The notes: generated from the letters alone by a model not told the origin. A stretch of 64,000 bases of DNA from Mesorhizobium liriopis (GCF_024053505.1 NZ_JAMXQS010000003.1:1-64000), one strand, 5' to 3'; positions 51,761 to 60,866 are shown, counted from the stretch's first letter. A program made the numbers and translations.

Positions 51761-52713
51761 TCCGCGGCCTCCAGCATCGGCTCCCATTCGACCGTTTCCC
51801 GACGCTGGTAGTCTGTGAACCACTCGGGATCGGTGCGATATTCGACACGTCCGTCGGGGAACACGCGTGCCACCGCGCGGCGCGACGACAGACAGAAGGC
51901 ATGCACTGACATCTGCATGCCGCCGGTGTGGCAGTACCCCACTTCGATATTGGCATCGATGACCATGTTTTTCCCGACGAAACCCATGGCGCCCATGCCA
52001 ATCGAGTTGCCGAGCTCTTTCAGCTCGTCTTCGAGTGATGCGATCTTCGGATCACTGTTGCGGCTGCCGACTATGCGCAGGCAGGCGGCGCGCTTGCCGA
52101 GCACCATGCAAGTGTCCTTGCAGCCGCCAATCCCAATGCCGATGATAGCTGGCTGGCAGGCAAGCCCGCGCTTGCCGAAGGCGACGAGGCAGTCAAGGTA
52201 GAAACGCTTGATGCCTTCGATCCCGTCGGACGGGAATAGCATGCGGTAATCCGTCCCGAACAGGCCGCCCTTGTGGACCGTGATCAGGTCGATCCACTCG
52301 CCTCCCGGCTCATAGCCGTATTCGATTTCGGGGGCGCCAATGCCGATGTTGTTGTTATGGTCGGTGCGCCAAAGGGGATGGACGCGGTTCGGACGCAGCG
52401 GCAGTTCGTAGGTCGATTGCGCCGTCGCACGCCGCAGCGCCGCCTCGAGCGCGATCGGCCCGCCTTCGATCATGGTTCCGTTACCCATCTTGACGTACCA
52501 GCGCGGCGTTCCGGTGTCGCCGCACATGGCTCGACGATCCTGTTTGGCCGCCTCGTAGTTCTCCAGCATTGCCTGCAGGACGTAGGAACTGAGGTCGCCA
52601 TCCTCGGTGCTGGCGGCCTGCTTCAAGCCGTCTAGATAGTCGTCAGGAATTTCGATCGCGGCTTTGGCCATCAACTCCTTGGCCGTCGCCTCGATAAGAT
52701 CGATGGAAATCAT
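51757..52713 (-). CDS. Class I fumarase/L(+)-tartrate dehydratase alpha subunit
   Basis: The 318-residue subunit carries the three Cys expected to bind the 4Fe-4S cluster: MCGDTGTPRWYVK, GIGGCKDTCMVLGK and GYCHTGGMQMSV. The ATG at 52713 opens the conserved N-terminus. It follows the SDH-like flavoprotein gene by 58 bases, so the dehydrogenation and hydration steps are encoded in order, as in a dedicated succinate to fumarate to malate module. Confidence 0.9.
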   Translation of the reverse strand: MISIDLIEATAKELMAKAAIEIPDDYLDGLKQAASTEDGDLSSYVLQAMLENYEAAKQDRRAMCGDTGTPRWYVKMGNGTMIEGGPIALEAALRRATAQSTYELPLRPNRVHPLWRTDHNNNIGIGAPEIEYGYEPGGEWIDLITVHKGGLFGTDYRMLFPSDGIEGIKRFYLDCLVAFGKRGLACQPAIIGIGIGGCKDTCMVLGKRAACLRIVGSRNSDPKIASLEDELKELGNSIGMGAMGFVGKNMVIDANIEVGYCHTGGMQMSVHAFCLSSRRAVARVFPDGRVEYRTDPEWFTDYQRRETVEWEPMLEAAE

Positions 52714-52771
52714 GATACCTCCGTCTGCGTGTCGCGGCCGGATACGTCCCGGCCGGAACGCGCAATCCAAT

Positions 52772-54529
52772 TCAATGTGCCGCCACAAGTGTTTCCGGCT
52801 CGCCCGCCGGAAGTATCGTCTCGCCGGGCCGTACGATCGTGAAGAGAACGGGTTCGCGAGATACTTCCAGTTCGCCGTGAACCCGGCGCGCCACCGTAAA
52901 ATAGGATGTGTCCAGGTCGCCGGGTTCCGGAAAATCCTCGCGGAAATGTGCGCCGCGAGAGTTTTCGCGAGCGATGCCAGCCGCGGCGATCACCTCCGAA
53001 ATCTCGGTCAGCGACGCCATGTTTAGCCAGTCGTGCCAAGTGAGGTTGAAGGCAAGGTTCCCACCGTCGACGCCGGTCGCCGCCAGCTTGTTTCGGATTT
53101 CGGCGATACGGTTCAGCGCGCGCTTCATGCCGAAGCCGGTTCGCGTCACGCCGGCGTCTTCCCACATCGCTTCCTGCAGATTGTGCCGCAGCGCCTGCAC
53201 GTTTCCAGGCTTCACGGCGAGCGGGTGGATGGCGCGCCCGACCTCGGCCGCCAGCACGCTCTCGTCGGGATCGCGAAGGGCCTTCATAGTGCGGATATCG
53301 ACGCCCATTGTGTCGCCGGCGACGCCGCCGAAGACGGTCGAATTGGCGACGCCGTTGCCGCCAAGCCGGTTGGAACCGTGCGCACCGCCCGCGTCCTCGC
53401 CGGCAACATACAGTCCATGCAGCGCCGTGCGCGTATCAGGATCGACGATGACGCCGCCCATGAAGTAATGCGCGGTGGGAACCACCTCGACCTTGCCAGC
53501 CGCCAGGTCGAAGCCGGAATCGGCGCAGCGCTTGACCATGCCCGGGAACTTCTTGCGCACGTTGTCCGGGCCGAGATGGCTCATCGAGATGAACATGCCG
53601 ATCTGGGCGGGATCGTTGTTCTTGCGCATCTCGGAATAGATTCCGCGGCTGACGACGTCACGCGTCGCGCGTTCTCCGCGGGAATCGTATTCGAACATGA
53701 ACCGATTACCCCTGGCGTTGAGCAACTGGCCGCCCGCGCCGCGCAGGCCCTCTTCAAGCACCGTCCCCGTCATGCGCGTATGGTCGCCTGCCAGCAGTCC
53801 GGTCGGATGGAACTGCACCATCTCCATGTCGCGAAGCGGAAGGCCGACGCGAAGGGCCATCGCCAGCCCGTCCATCGTCTTGTCGCCGGACGGCGTGTGG
53901 TACTTGTACATGGTGGGGCCGCCGCCGGTTCCCATCATTACGCATTTGGCGCGCACGAAGCGGAACCCGCCGGTGCGCATGTCGATGAAGAGCACGCCAG
54001 CCAGCGCGGCGCCGTCCTTGGTCGGGATCAGGCCTATGGCGCGATGTTCCTGAAGCTTTTCAATCGGACGCGAGAGCACCTGCTCCATCAGCCGGTTGAT
54101 GATCTCGATGCCGGTAAGGTCGCCCTTGTGCACCGTGCGGTCCGCCGTCTGCCCGGCGAACGCCTTCTGATGCAGGGTGCCGTCGGGATTGCGGTCGAAA
54201 TAACAGCCAATTTCATTTTCGAGTTCGCGGATGCGCACCACGGCCTGCTCGCACAGGCGCCACGCCATGTCCTGGTTGGGCAGCCACTTGCCGCCATTGA
54301 TCGTGTCCATGAAGTGGCGCTCGACCGTGTCGCCGCCACCCAGCGCGACATTGTACCCGCCCTGCACCATGCGGGTGCATCCGCATTTGCCGATCAGGCC
54401 CTTCACGGCGAGCGTGATGCGGGTTCCGGGAGGCGCACTCTCCTGCGCGTGAAGCGCGGCGAAGAGCCCTGCCCCGCCCGAGCCGAGGATGAGTATATCT
54501 GTATCGAGACGTTCGATCTGGACTTTCAT
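52772..54529 (-). CDS. Succinate dehydrogenase/fumarate reductase-like flavoprotein subunit
   Basis: The 585-residue flavoprotein has the FAD motif LGSGGAGLFAALHA, the FAD-attachment-type turn CGCTRMVQGGYN (position of the covalent His differs from standard SdhA), substrate-site elements QFHPTGLLAGDH, HYFMGGVIVD and HGSNRLGGNGVANS, and the late SRGAHFREDFPEPGD. Length and order match SdhA/FrdA. It lies in an operon with its Fe-S and two anchor subunits but not with TCA genes, and is followed by the class I fumarase pair. It may oxidise a substituted succinate. Confidence 0.88.
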   Translation of the reverse strand: MKVQIERLDTDILILGSGGAGLFAALHAQESAPPGTRITLAVKGLIGKCGCTRMVQGGYNVALGGGDTVERHFMDTINGGKWLPNQDMAWRLCEQAVVRIRELENEIGCYFDRNPDGTLHQKAFAGQTADRTVHKGDLTGIEIINRLMEQVLSRPIEKLQEHRAIGLIPTKDGAALAGVLFIDMRTGGFRFVRAKCVMMGTGGGPTMYKYHTPSGDKTMDGLAMALRVGLPLRDMEMVQFHPTGLLAGDHTRMTGTVLEEGLRGAGGQLLNARGNRFMFEYDSRGERATRDVVSRGIYSEMRKNNDPAQIGMFISMSHLGPDNVRKKFPGMVKRCADSGFDLAAGKVEVVPTAHYFMGGVIVDPDTRTALHGLYVAGEDAGGAHGSNRLGGNGVANSTVFGGVAGDTMGVDIRTMKALRDPDESVLAAEVGRAIHPLAVKPGNVQALRHNLQEAMWEDAGVTRTGFGMKRALNRIAEIRNKLAATGVDGGNLAFNLTWHDWLNMASLTEISEVIAAAGIARENSRGAHFREDFPEPGDLDTSYFTVARRVHGELEVSREPVLFTIVRPGETILPAGEPETLVAAH

Positions 54530-54531
54530 GT

Positions 54532-54873
54532 CTACACCGCGCGCAGGACGAAGGATCCGGAAACGAAGAAGGCGAAAGCGATTGCCGCCGCGGTTATCGT
54601 CTTGCGCTTGCCCGACCAAGGCAGAAATTCAAGCGCGAGGAGCCGCACGCCGCCGAAGAAATGCACCGCCAGCAGGAAGACTAGCCCGCCCTCGGCGAGC
54701 TTGACGGTCAGATGATCCGTGAACCGCAGCAGCGCATCGGCGGTCTGCGGCTGGCTAATCACCATCGACAGCAGTAGGAAATGGAACGGCAGGAAGAGCG
54801 CCAGCGCGAGGCCTGAGACCCGATGCAGGAAATAGGCCAGCCAGAGTGGATGAGAGCGATGCGGCCGTATCAT
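54532..54873 (-). CDS. SDH/fumarate reductase-like cytochrome b membrane anchor (SdhC-like)
   Basis: The 113-residue protein has three membrane helices at about 14-36, 55-75 and 90-110. The heme/quinone region has LHRVSGLALALFLPFHF and AVHFFGGVRLLALE. It overlaps the other anchor by 4 nt and ends 2 bases before the flavoprotein start. Two separate small anchors indicate a type A/E-like complex with heme. Confidence 0.83.
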   Translation of the reverse strand: MIRPHRSHPLWLAYFLHRVSGLALALFLPFHFLLLSMVISQPQTADALLRFTDHLTVKLAEGGLVFLLAVHFFGGVRLLALEFLPWSGKRKTITAAAIAFAFFVSGSFVLRAV

Positions 54874-55202
54874 GCGAACGTCACCTCCAGAACGGCGCGC
54901 GCGCCCATGATAAGCAGCAGCGCTCCGATGAGCCATGTCGTCGCCTCGAGCCATTTCCCTTTCAGCGAGAACGTCTCGTGGATGATAACGCGCACGCCGA
55001 TCGCCGCATGCACGGAGACCGCGGCGACGAAGGTTCCGTAGAACAGGAACCACGTGACGCTGCCCTTCGTGCGTCCGAGTATCTCTGCCGTCGTCAGGCC
55101 GCCCTGGATTGCGTAGATCATGACGGCGAGATGTCCGAAGACGAGCGGGATCATGATCATCGCGCTCAGGCGCTGGGCCATGTAGAGCCGCGCGTTCAAC
55201 AT
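54870..55202 (-). CDS. SDH/fumarate reductase-like second membrane anchor
   Basis: The 110-residue protein has three membrane helices: residues 10-32 (SAMIMIPLVFGHLAVMIYAI), 47-68 and 83-104. His in FGHLAV and SVHAAIG are possible heme ligands. Its ATG overlaps the Fe-S subunit stop by 7 nt. It completes the four-subunit complex. Confidence 0.82.
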   Translation of the reverse strand: MLNARLYMAQRLSAMIMIPLVFGHLAVMIYAIQGGLTTAEILGRTKGSVTWFLFYGTFVAAVSVHAAIGVRVIIHETFSLKGKWLEATTWLIGALLLIMGARAVLEVTFA

Positions 55203-55933
55203 TGCTTGCTTCCGCGCCTGAAGAACGACTTCGCGGTCTCCCGCTTCAGGCCTGCGATGGAGCCGAGCGGATCGAGGTCGTTTGGGCAGAACTTCGTGCA
55301 GCTGCCCTGCGTGTGGCAGTTGTGGCAGCCACCCGAACCCGACACCGCGTCGAGGACGGCCTGCTTGTCGACGACCTTCTCGTCGTTGAATAGGGTCCAG
55401 GCGCGCTGCAGCGCGGCAGGGCCGAGATAGTCCCGGTTGCTGGAAACCGTATCGCAGGCTGCGTAGCACACCGCGCAGTTGATGCACTCGATGCCATTGT
55501 CGGCCGCCTGTCGTTGGGCCGTGTCCGGCTTGACCTCTTGGATGGGCATGTCACGCGATCGGCTGGCCCGATGTACGCCACCCGCCTTCACCCATTTGTC
55601 GAAGAACGGATCCATGTCGGTCGCGAGGTCCTTGATGACCGGCAGGTTGCGGAGCGGTGCGATCTCGATCTGGTTGTCGCGCAACACCCGCTTCACATGT
55701 GTTCGACACGTCCAGCGGGGTTGCCCGTTGACCATCATGGCGCAGGAACCGCACATGCCGACACGGCAGGCGTAGCGATAGGACAGCGACGGGTCGGCCG
55801 CCTGCTGGATCCAAGTTACGACGTCGAGGACGGTCTGGTTGTCCTGCGCGGGAACCTCGAACGTCTCGAACTTGCCCGTCGAGCCCATGCCGCGCCAGAC
55901 CGATATCATCATATTGGCACGAGCTTCGGTCAC
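55196..55933 (-). CDS. SDH/fumarate reductase-like iron-sulfur subunit
   Basis: The 245-residue subunit has the 2Fe-2S set YRYACRVGMCGSCAMMVNG and a later TCRTH, the 4Fe-4S set CINCAVCYAAC and the third cluster set in CHNCHTQGSCTKFCP (C-x5-C-x3-CP). A GTG at 55933 with AGGAGGAG upstream is the start; an ATG 8 codons earlier lacks such a site. It is the first gene of the complex and directs electrons from the flavin to the membrane quinone. Confidence 0.9.
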   Translation of the reverse strand: MTEARANMMISVWRGMGSTGKFETFEVPAQDNQTVLDVVTWIQQAADPSLSYRYACRVGMCGSCAMMVNGQPRWTCRTHVKRVLRDNQIEIAPLRNLPVIKDLATDMDPFFDKWVKAGGVHRASRSRDMPIQEVKPDTAQRQAADNGIECINCAVCYAACDTVSSNRDYLGPAALQRAWTLFNDEKVVDKQAVLDAVSGSGGCHNCHTQGSCTKFCPNDLDPLGSIAGLKRETAKSFFRRGSKQC

Positions 55934-56005
55934 GACGCACTCCTCCTGCCTTCGCATGAGACGGATGGCAACCGAAGGCGCTGGCTAGGTGCTGGCCGAG
56001 CCATG

Positions 56006-56587
56006 TTACTTTCTCTTCCCGCGCATCACGGACCAGCTCACATAGAGAAGGCTACCCGCCAGCAGCGCCTTGACTAGGTCGCCGAGCACGAACGGATACA
56101 AACCGAGCGCCAGCAGCGTCTTGTCGAAGCCGATGACCGAGCCCAACCAGAGCAAGCCCGTGGGATAGATGCTGGCAGTAGACAGCAGGCCGGCGCCCAT
56201 CGCCGTCAACATGCTGCGCCCCCATCCGCGCTGCGCAAGCAGGCCGGCAACTACGGCCTGGACCAGGAAGCCGATGATAAATCCGCCGGTCGGCCCAAGC
56301 AAATAGGCGATGCCGGCGCCCTGCATGGGCGTGCCGGCGAACACAGGCCAGCCTGCCAGCCCTTGGACGATATAGGCGAGGATTGCCGCACCGCCGCGCT
56401 TCGGACCGAGCGCGAAGCCAAGGCCGATGGCCACGAGCGTCTGCAGCGTGAGGGGAACGGGATCGAAGGGCACCGTCACGTGAGTCGCGGCGGCCATGAG
56501 AAGCGAGCCGCCCGCAACCAGGAGAACGTCGGTCGCAATGGTTTTGCTACTCGACCGCGATTGATGTGCTTCGAATAGGGCCGTCAT
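56006..56587 (-). CDS. bioY: BioY biotin transporter S component
   Basis: The 193-residue membrane protein has about six helices and BioY features: VPFDPVPLTLQTL, GGAAILAYIVQGLAGWPVF and LLGPTGGFIIGFLVQ. It imports biotin alone or with an ECF module; no ECF genes are seen here. The ATG at 56587 has GGAGG 6 bases upstream. It lies in the cluster that also codes for a biotin carboxylase, which suggests a need for biotin in this pathway. Confidence 0.93.
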   Translation of the reverse strand: MTALFEAHQSRSSSKTIATDVLLVAGGSLLMAAATHVTVPFDPVPLTLQTLVAIGLGFALGPKRGGAAILAYIVQGLAGWPVFAGTPMQGAGIAYLLGPTGGFIIGFLVQAVVAGLLAQRGWGRSMLTAMGAGLLSTASIYPTGLLWLGSVIGFDKTLLALGLYPFVLGDLVKALLAGSLLYVSWSVMRGKRK

Positions 56588-56652
56588 ATAGATCCTCCAC
56601 TTCCTGCGCAGCACAGGCGACGCTTCGATTTTCTGCGCTTGACCTGCGACGC

Positions 56653-57417
56653 TCACTTGTCGCGCCAGTAGGCGCGCCCGTTCAGGCCGCCGTCGATGAC
56701 CAGCAATTGTCCAGTGATGTACATGGCGCCCTCGCCCGCGAGGAACACGACGGCGTCGGCCACGTCCCGAGGGGTTCCCAGGCGGCCGACCGGGACCATG
56801 CGCGCCAGTTCGCCGAGGGTGTCGCCAGCCATGCTGTCGAGAAGCGGCGTATGGATAGGTCCTGGTGCAATGCCGTTGGCCGTGATGCCCGCTCCGGCGA
56901 ATTCCTGAGCGGCGGATTGCATCAGGCCGATCAACCCGGCCTTAGAGGCGCCATAGGCTGCCATGTTGCGCGCGCCGCGCGTCGCCAGGACGGACGACGT
57001 GAGAACGATCGAACGCGCGCCCTGCGTTTCAAGCATGAGAGGCACGAACGCCTTGATCGTGTTGAAGCTGCCGGTCAGGTTTACATCGATGACGGATTTC
57101 CACAGTTCTTCCGAAGTCTCCAAGATCGTCCCGCCGGGGCCGATACCCGCGTTGACGATCAGCGCGTGCAGGCCCCCAAAGCGCTTCTTCACTTCACCTG
57201 CTGCGGCGGCGATCTCGGACGGGTTGCAGATGTCCGCAGGCAGCGACATCAGGCGGTCGGCATATTGCTCCAGGCCGTCGAGCGCCGGCGCCTGTTTGTC
57301 GACCATAGCAACCGAATATCCTGCCTCGAGAAAACGGCGGACGGCCGCACTTCCGATACCCCCTCCGGCTCCCGTAAGGACTGCGATTCGGCTGGACGAT
57401 TCAGGCTGCAACTTCAA
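56653..57417 (-). CDS. SDR-family oxidoreductase
   Basis: The 254-residue FabG-like protein has LTGAGGGIGSAAVRRFLEAG, VNAGIGPGG, a catalytic Ser in LTSSVLATRG, YGASKAGLIGLMQ and YITGQLLVIDGGLNG. The start is a TTG at 57417 with no ATG that keeps the cofactor strand. The gene is divergent from the LysR gene, whose box lies 110 bases upstream, so it and bioY-SDH-fumarase behind it are probable targets. Confidence 0.85.
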   Translation of the reverse strand: MKLQPESSSRIAVLTGAGGGIGSAAVRRFLEAGYSVAMVDKQAPALDGLEQYADRLMSLPADICNPSEIAAAAGEVKKRFGGLHALIVNAGIGPGGTILETSEELWKSVIDVNLTGSFNTIKAFVPLMLETQGARSIVLTSSVLATRGARNMAAYGASKAGLIGLMQSAAQEFAGAGITANGIAPGPIHTPLLDSMAGDTLGELARMVPVGRLGTPRDVADAVVFLAGEGAMYITGQLLVIDGGLNGRAYWRDK

Positions 57418-57528
57418 TTCCTCGGCTGGCTACGAACGCACAGCCGCTTCCGTGTGCGCAATGCTTGGTCGGAGTGCAGTTGGAAACTAGGCCAGATTTA
57501 TCTTGAAAAGAAACGAAAAATATCAAAG

Positions 57529-57551
57529 GTATGATTTATCAATATTCATAC
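57529..57551. promoter_or_regulatory. LysR-type binding box
   Basis: GTATGA-N11-TCATAC is a 6-base inverted repeat with the T-N11-A core of LysR-type sites, in the AT-rich gap between the divergent SDR and LysR genes. It lies 12 bases before the LysR ATG at 57564 and would overlap the first in-frame start at 57531, which argues for the later start. Confidence 0.7.
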
Positions 57552-57563
57552 TACGTGGCGTTT

Positions 57564-58511
57564 ATGTCGATACGAGATGTGAAGACTCTGCTGGCTGTCG
57601 TCGAAGCCGGATCTTTTGCCGGTGGCGCGACCGCGGTCCGCAGGACGCAGTCGGCGGTAACCGTCCAGATCAGGTCTCTCGAGGCGGAACTGGGCATAGA
57701 ACTGTTCGACCGCAGCAAGCGACCGCCGGTGCTGAACGAGGCCGGACGACGCTTCATGAGCAAGGCGACCGAGGCCGTGCAGGCTTATGACCGGCTGTTC
57801 TACGGCAACGACGAGGTGCCGGTCGAAGGCAACCTCGCGCTTGGCGTCGTACCGAGCGTGATAACCGGTATGATGCCGAAGGCGCTGGTGGCCATGCGGG
57901 CGAACTATCCGCATCTCCATGTCCAGCTCTCGATGGGTCATTCCGCTGAGCTGGTGACTCGAGTCAGGCAAGGCAGCCTCGACGCGGCGATTGTTAGCGA
58001 TCTGGTGGAAGGAAGCGCGGGCGTCGAGTGGCACCCGTTCCTGCGCGAGCCGCTCATCTGCATCGCGCCCCCCGATGCACCGCTTCGCAAGGCGGAGGAA
58101 CTCATCACGACGATGCCGTTCATCCGCTACACCCGGCATGCTTGGGTCGGTGAACTGATCGACGCCTTCCTGAAGCGCAGACGCTTGCAGGTCTCCGAAA
58201 TGATGGTCCTGGATACGCTGGAAGCGGTCACCACGATGGTCCATCACGGCCTCGGCGTGTCCATCATCCCGCAGCGCCGGCTGATCGATCCCAACGCGCT
58301 CGCGGTGAGGCAGCTCGCCTTTTCGGGCACGGCGACATACCGAACGGTCGGGCTGGTCCACCTGCCCGACAACGAGCGGGTCACGCTGGCGGAAACGCTG
58401 CTGGAGGAGTTGCGCAAGCTGACCTCCGGCTTCGACCTCGACGGTCCTTCTCGCAGAAGTCACCCTGAGCTGACCAGACCGGGGCCGGTCAATCGTGGAC
58501 CTTCAGCATGA
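57564..58511 (+). CDS. LysR-family transcriptional regulator
   Basis: About 315 residues. The N-terminal HTH is VKTLLAVVEAGSFAGGATAV, followed by RTQSAVTVQIRSLEAELG. The effector domain begins LALGVVPSVITGMMP. It sits in the middle of the catabolic cluster, divergent from the SDR-bioY-SDH operon and convergent with the quinone oxidoreductase gene (tail overlap of 23 nt). It probably senses a pathway intermediate. Confidence 0.88.
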   Translation: MSIRDVKTLLAVVEAGSFAGGATAVRRTQSAVTVQIRSLEAELGIELFDRSKRPPVLNEAGRRFMSKATEAVQAYDRLFYGNDEVPVEGNLALGVVPSVITGMMPKALVAMRANYPHLHVQLSMGHSAELVTRVRQGSLDAAIVSDLVEGSAGVEWHPFLREPLICIAPPDAPLRKAEELITTMPFIRYTRHAWVGELIDAFLKRRRLQVSEMMVLDTLEAVTTMVHHGLGVSIIPQRRLIDPNALAVRQLAFSGTATYRTVGLVHLPDNERVTLAETLLEELRKLTSGFDLDGPSRRSHPELTRPGPVNRGPSA

Positions 58512-59523
58512 TCTTCCCGATGTGCCGGCTGGTCTCCATGAGCTCATGCGCCTTGGCCACCTCGCCCAGATCGAAGACGCTATGTACTAGCGGACGGATT
58601 TCGCCCGCCGCAAGCCTAGGCCAGACGGCCTCGCGAACCTTCGAGACGAGACGCGCCTTCTCCTTGTCGGAGCGGGCGCGCAGCGTCGAGCCGGTCAGGA
58701 CCTGGCGGCGCATCATCATATGCGTGAGGTTCAACGTGACGGTGCTCCCCTGCAGGAAGGCGATCGACACGTGCCGGCCTTCGACCGCCAGCGCACGCAG
58801 GTTGCGCATGACATAGTCGCCGCCGACCATATCGAGAATGACGTCGGCGCCGCGCCCGTCGGTCAGCGACTTCACAACCTCGACGAAATCCTCGCGCCTG
58901 TAGTTTATCGCTCGCTCTGCGCCGAGCATCGCGCAGGCCATGCACTTCTCGTCGGAGCCGGCGGTCGCGAAGACGCGCGTGTTTTGCGACCTGGCGATCT
59001 GGATCGCCATAGTTCCGATGCCGCTCGACCCTCCATGGACGAGGAGGCTCTCTCCTTGCTTCAGCGCTCCGGCCTCGATCACGTTCGCCCACACGGTCAG
59101 AACCGTTTCCGGCACAGCGGCAGCCGTCAGCATGTCGAAGCCGTCGGGGATGGGCAGACAATGCGCTGCAGGCGTCACGCAATATTCCGCGTAGCCACCG
59201 CCCGGGAGCAGCGCACACACGAGGTCGCCCACCTTCCAGTTATCGACGCCCTCGCCGACCGCGGTGATCTCGCCTGCGCCCTCCAGCCCTAGGATCGACG
59301 TCGAGCCCGGCGGTGGCGGATAGGAACCTGCGCGCTGCAACACATCGGGGCGGTTGACGCCTACGGCATGCAGGCGGATCAACACCTCGCCCGGCCGAGG
59401 CTCAGGTATCGCCGCAGATTCCAGTTGTAGGACTTCCGGGCCACCCGGACCAGTGGCCGCCACCCTGCGCATCGTTCCCGTGGAACTCGGAGCTGCGCCT
59501 TGCGTGCCTCCGGTCCCAGTCAA
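58489..59523 (-). CDS. NAD(P)H:quinone oxidoreductase, zinc-free MDR family
   Basis: Up to 344 residues. The protein has GEVLIRLHAVGVNRPDVLQR, LGLEGAGEITAVG and the NADPH-binding LLVHGGSSGIGTMAIQIARS, as in quinone oxidoreductases and enoyl reductases of the crotonase-like pathway. A TTG overlapping the AccC stop (59523) and an ATG at 59472 are both plausible starts; the later one matches relatives better. It might reduce an enoyl-CoA or quinone. Confidence 0.87.
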   Translation of the reverse strand: MTGTGGTQGAAPSSTGTMRRVAATGPGGPEVLQLESAAIPEPRPGEVLIRLHAVGVNRPDVLQRAGSYPPPPGSTSILGLEGAGEITAVGEGVDNWKVGDLVCALLPGGGYAEYCVTPAAHCLPIPDGFDMLTAAAVPETVLTVWANVIEAGALKQGESLLVHGGSSGIGTMAIQIARSQNTRVFATAGSDEKCMACAMLGAERAINYRREDFVEVVKSLTDGRGADVILDMVGGDYVMRNLRALAVEGRHVSIAFLQGSTVTLNLTHMMMRRQVLTGSTLRARSDKEKARLVSKVREAVWPRLAAGEIRPLVHSVFDLGEVAKAHELMETSRHIGKIMLKVHD

Positions 59524-60866
59524 TGCGCCGCGTTCCGTTCGTCCAGCCAGCGGGTGTGGATGGACGCTTCCTGGAATGCCGGGTTCTTCAGCAGCTCGCG
59601 ATGGAACGACAGCGTCGTCGGAATGCCAGCGACCTGAAAATCATCCAACGCCCGGCGCGACCTTTCAAGCACTTCCTTGCGGTCGCGACCGCCGACCAGC
59701 AACTTGGCGATCATGGAATCGTAGTGCGGCGGGACTTCGTATCCCTCGTAGACGTGACTATCGAGCCGGACATTCTTGCCTCCTGGCGCGCGCCAGCGGA
59801 TGATTCGGCCCGGACCGGGCGCGAAGCCGCGCACCGGATCCTCGGCGCAGATGCGCCACTCGATCGCGGCGCGGTCGGGAAGCGTCTTCATCTGGTCGAA
59901 GGAGATTTGCTCGCCGGCGGCGACGCGCAACTGTTCCACCACGAGGTCGAGGCCGGTCAGCAGTTCGGTGACCGGGTGCTCGACCTGGATGCGCGTGTTC
60001 ATTTCGATGAAAAAGAATTTCTGGGTCGCTACGTCGAAGATGAACTCGATCGTGCCGGCGTTGCGGTATTCGATCTTCTCGATCATCGCGAGCGCCGCAT
60101 CGGTCATCTCGCGGCGGACCTTGTCGCTCATCAGCGGTGACGGAGCTTCCTCGACCAGCTTCTGGTGGCGGCGCTGAACGCTGCAATCGCGCTCCCAGAG
60201 ATGCCTATAGTTGCCGTGGCTGTCGCCGAAGACCTGCACCTCGATGTGCCTGACATTCTCGAAGAAGCGCTCAATGTAGATCTCGCCGTTACCGAAGGCC
60301 GACAGGGCCTCGGCAGACGCCTGCTCGAACATCGACTTGAAGTCCGTGATGTCGCGGACGACCCGCATGCCTCGCCCGCCGCCGCCCGCGCTGGCCTTCA
60401 GCAGCAGCGGGAAATCCATTTCCTTCGCATATGGCAACGCGGCCTCGGCCGACACGAAACCGTCCTTGCTGCCGGGCACGACCGGCACGCCGAGCGCCTG
60501 CGCGGTTCGCCTCGCCGAGGCCTTGTCGCCCATCGTCGCGATCACTTCAGGCGATGGCCCGACGAATATCAGGCCGGCCTCGATGCATGCCTTGGCGAAG
60601 CTCTCGCGCTCGGAAAGGAATCCGTAGCCCGGATAAACCGCGTCGCAGCCGGTCGATCGCGCGACCTCGATCAAGAGGTCGGCGAGCAGGTAGCTGCCGG
60701 ACGGAGATGCCGCGCCGATGCAAACGGCGTGATCGGCGGCCCACACATGCGGCGAAGCAGCGTCCGCCCGCGAATAGACGGCGACGCTTTCGAGCCCGGC
60801 CTTTCGACACGCGCGCACGGCACGCAGGGCGATCTCTCCGCGATTGGCAATCAGAACTCTTTTCAT
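59520..60866 (-). CDS. accC: Biotin carboxylase (AccC-like)
   Basis: The 448-residue ATP-grasp enzyme begins MKRVLIANRGEIALRAVRAC and has ASAGGGGRGMRVV, EMNTRIQVEHPVTE and RICAEDP, all as in AccC, with the normal length. It charges biotin on a separate carrier protein with CO2. No carrier or carboxyltransferase subunit adjoins it. The only carrier in the window is at 4.3-4.8 kb. With BioY 3 kb downstream it implies a biotin-dependent carboxylation step in the pathway or its partner beyond the window. Confidence 0.92.
   Translation of the reverse strand: MKRVLIANRGEIALRAVRACRKAGLESVAVYSRADAASPHVWAADHAVCIGAASPSGSYLLADLLIEVARSTGCDAVYPGYGFLSERESFAKACIEAGLIFVGPSPEVIATMGDKASARRTAQALGVPVVPGSKDGFVSAEAALPYAKEMDFPLLLKASAGGGGRGMRVVRDITDFKSMFEQASAEALSAFGNGEIYIERFFENVRHIEVQVFGDSHGNYRHLWERDCSVQRRHQKLVEEAPSPLMSDKVRREMTDAALAMIEKIEYRNAGTIEFIFDVATQKFFFIEMNTRIQVEHPVTELLTGLDLVVEQLRVAAGEQISFDQMKTLPDRAAIEWRICAEDPVRGFAPGPGRIIRWRAPGGKNVRLDSHVYEGYEVPPHYDSMIAKLLVGGRDRKEVLERSRRALDDFQVAGIPTTLSFHRELLKNPAFQEASIHTRWLDERNAAH

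Noticed and set aside
53033-54715. A 560-codon plus-strand frame opposite the SDH-like flavoprotein
   Set aside because: The minus strand has complete FAD and active-site motifs. The plus frame has low-complexity Arg/His/Val composition and no ribosome site.
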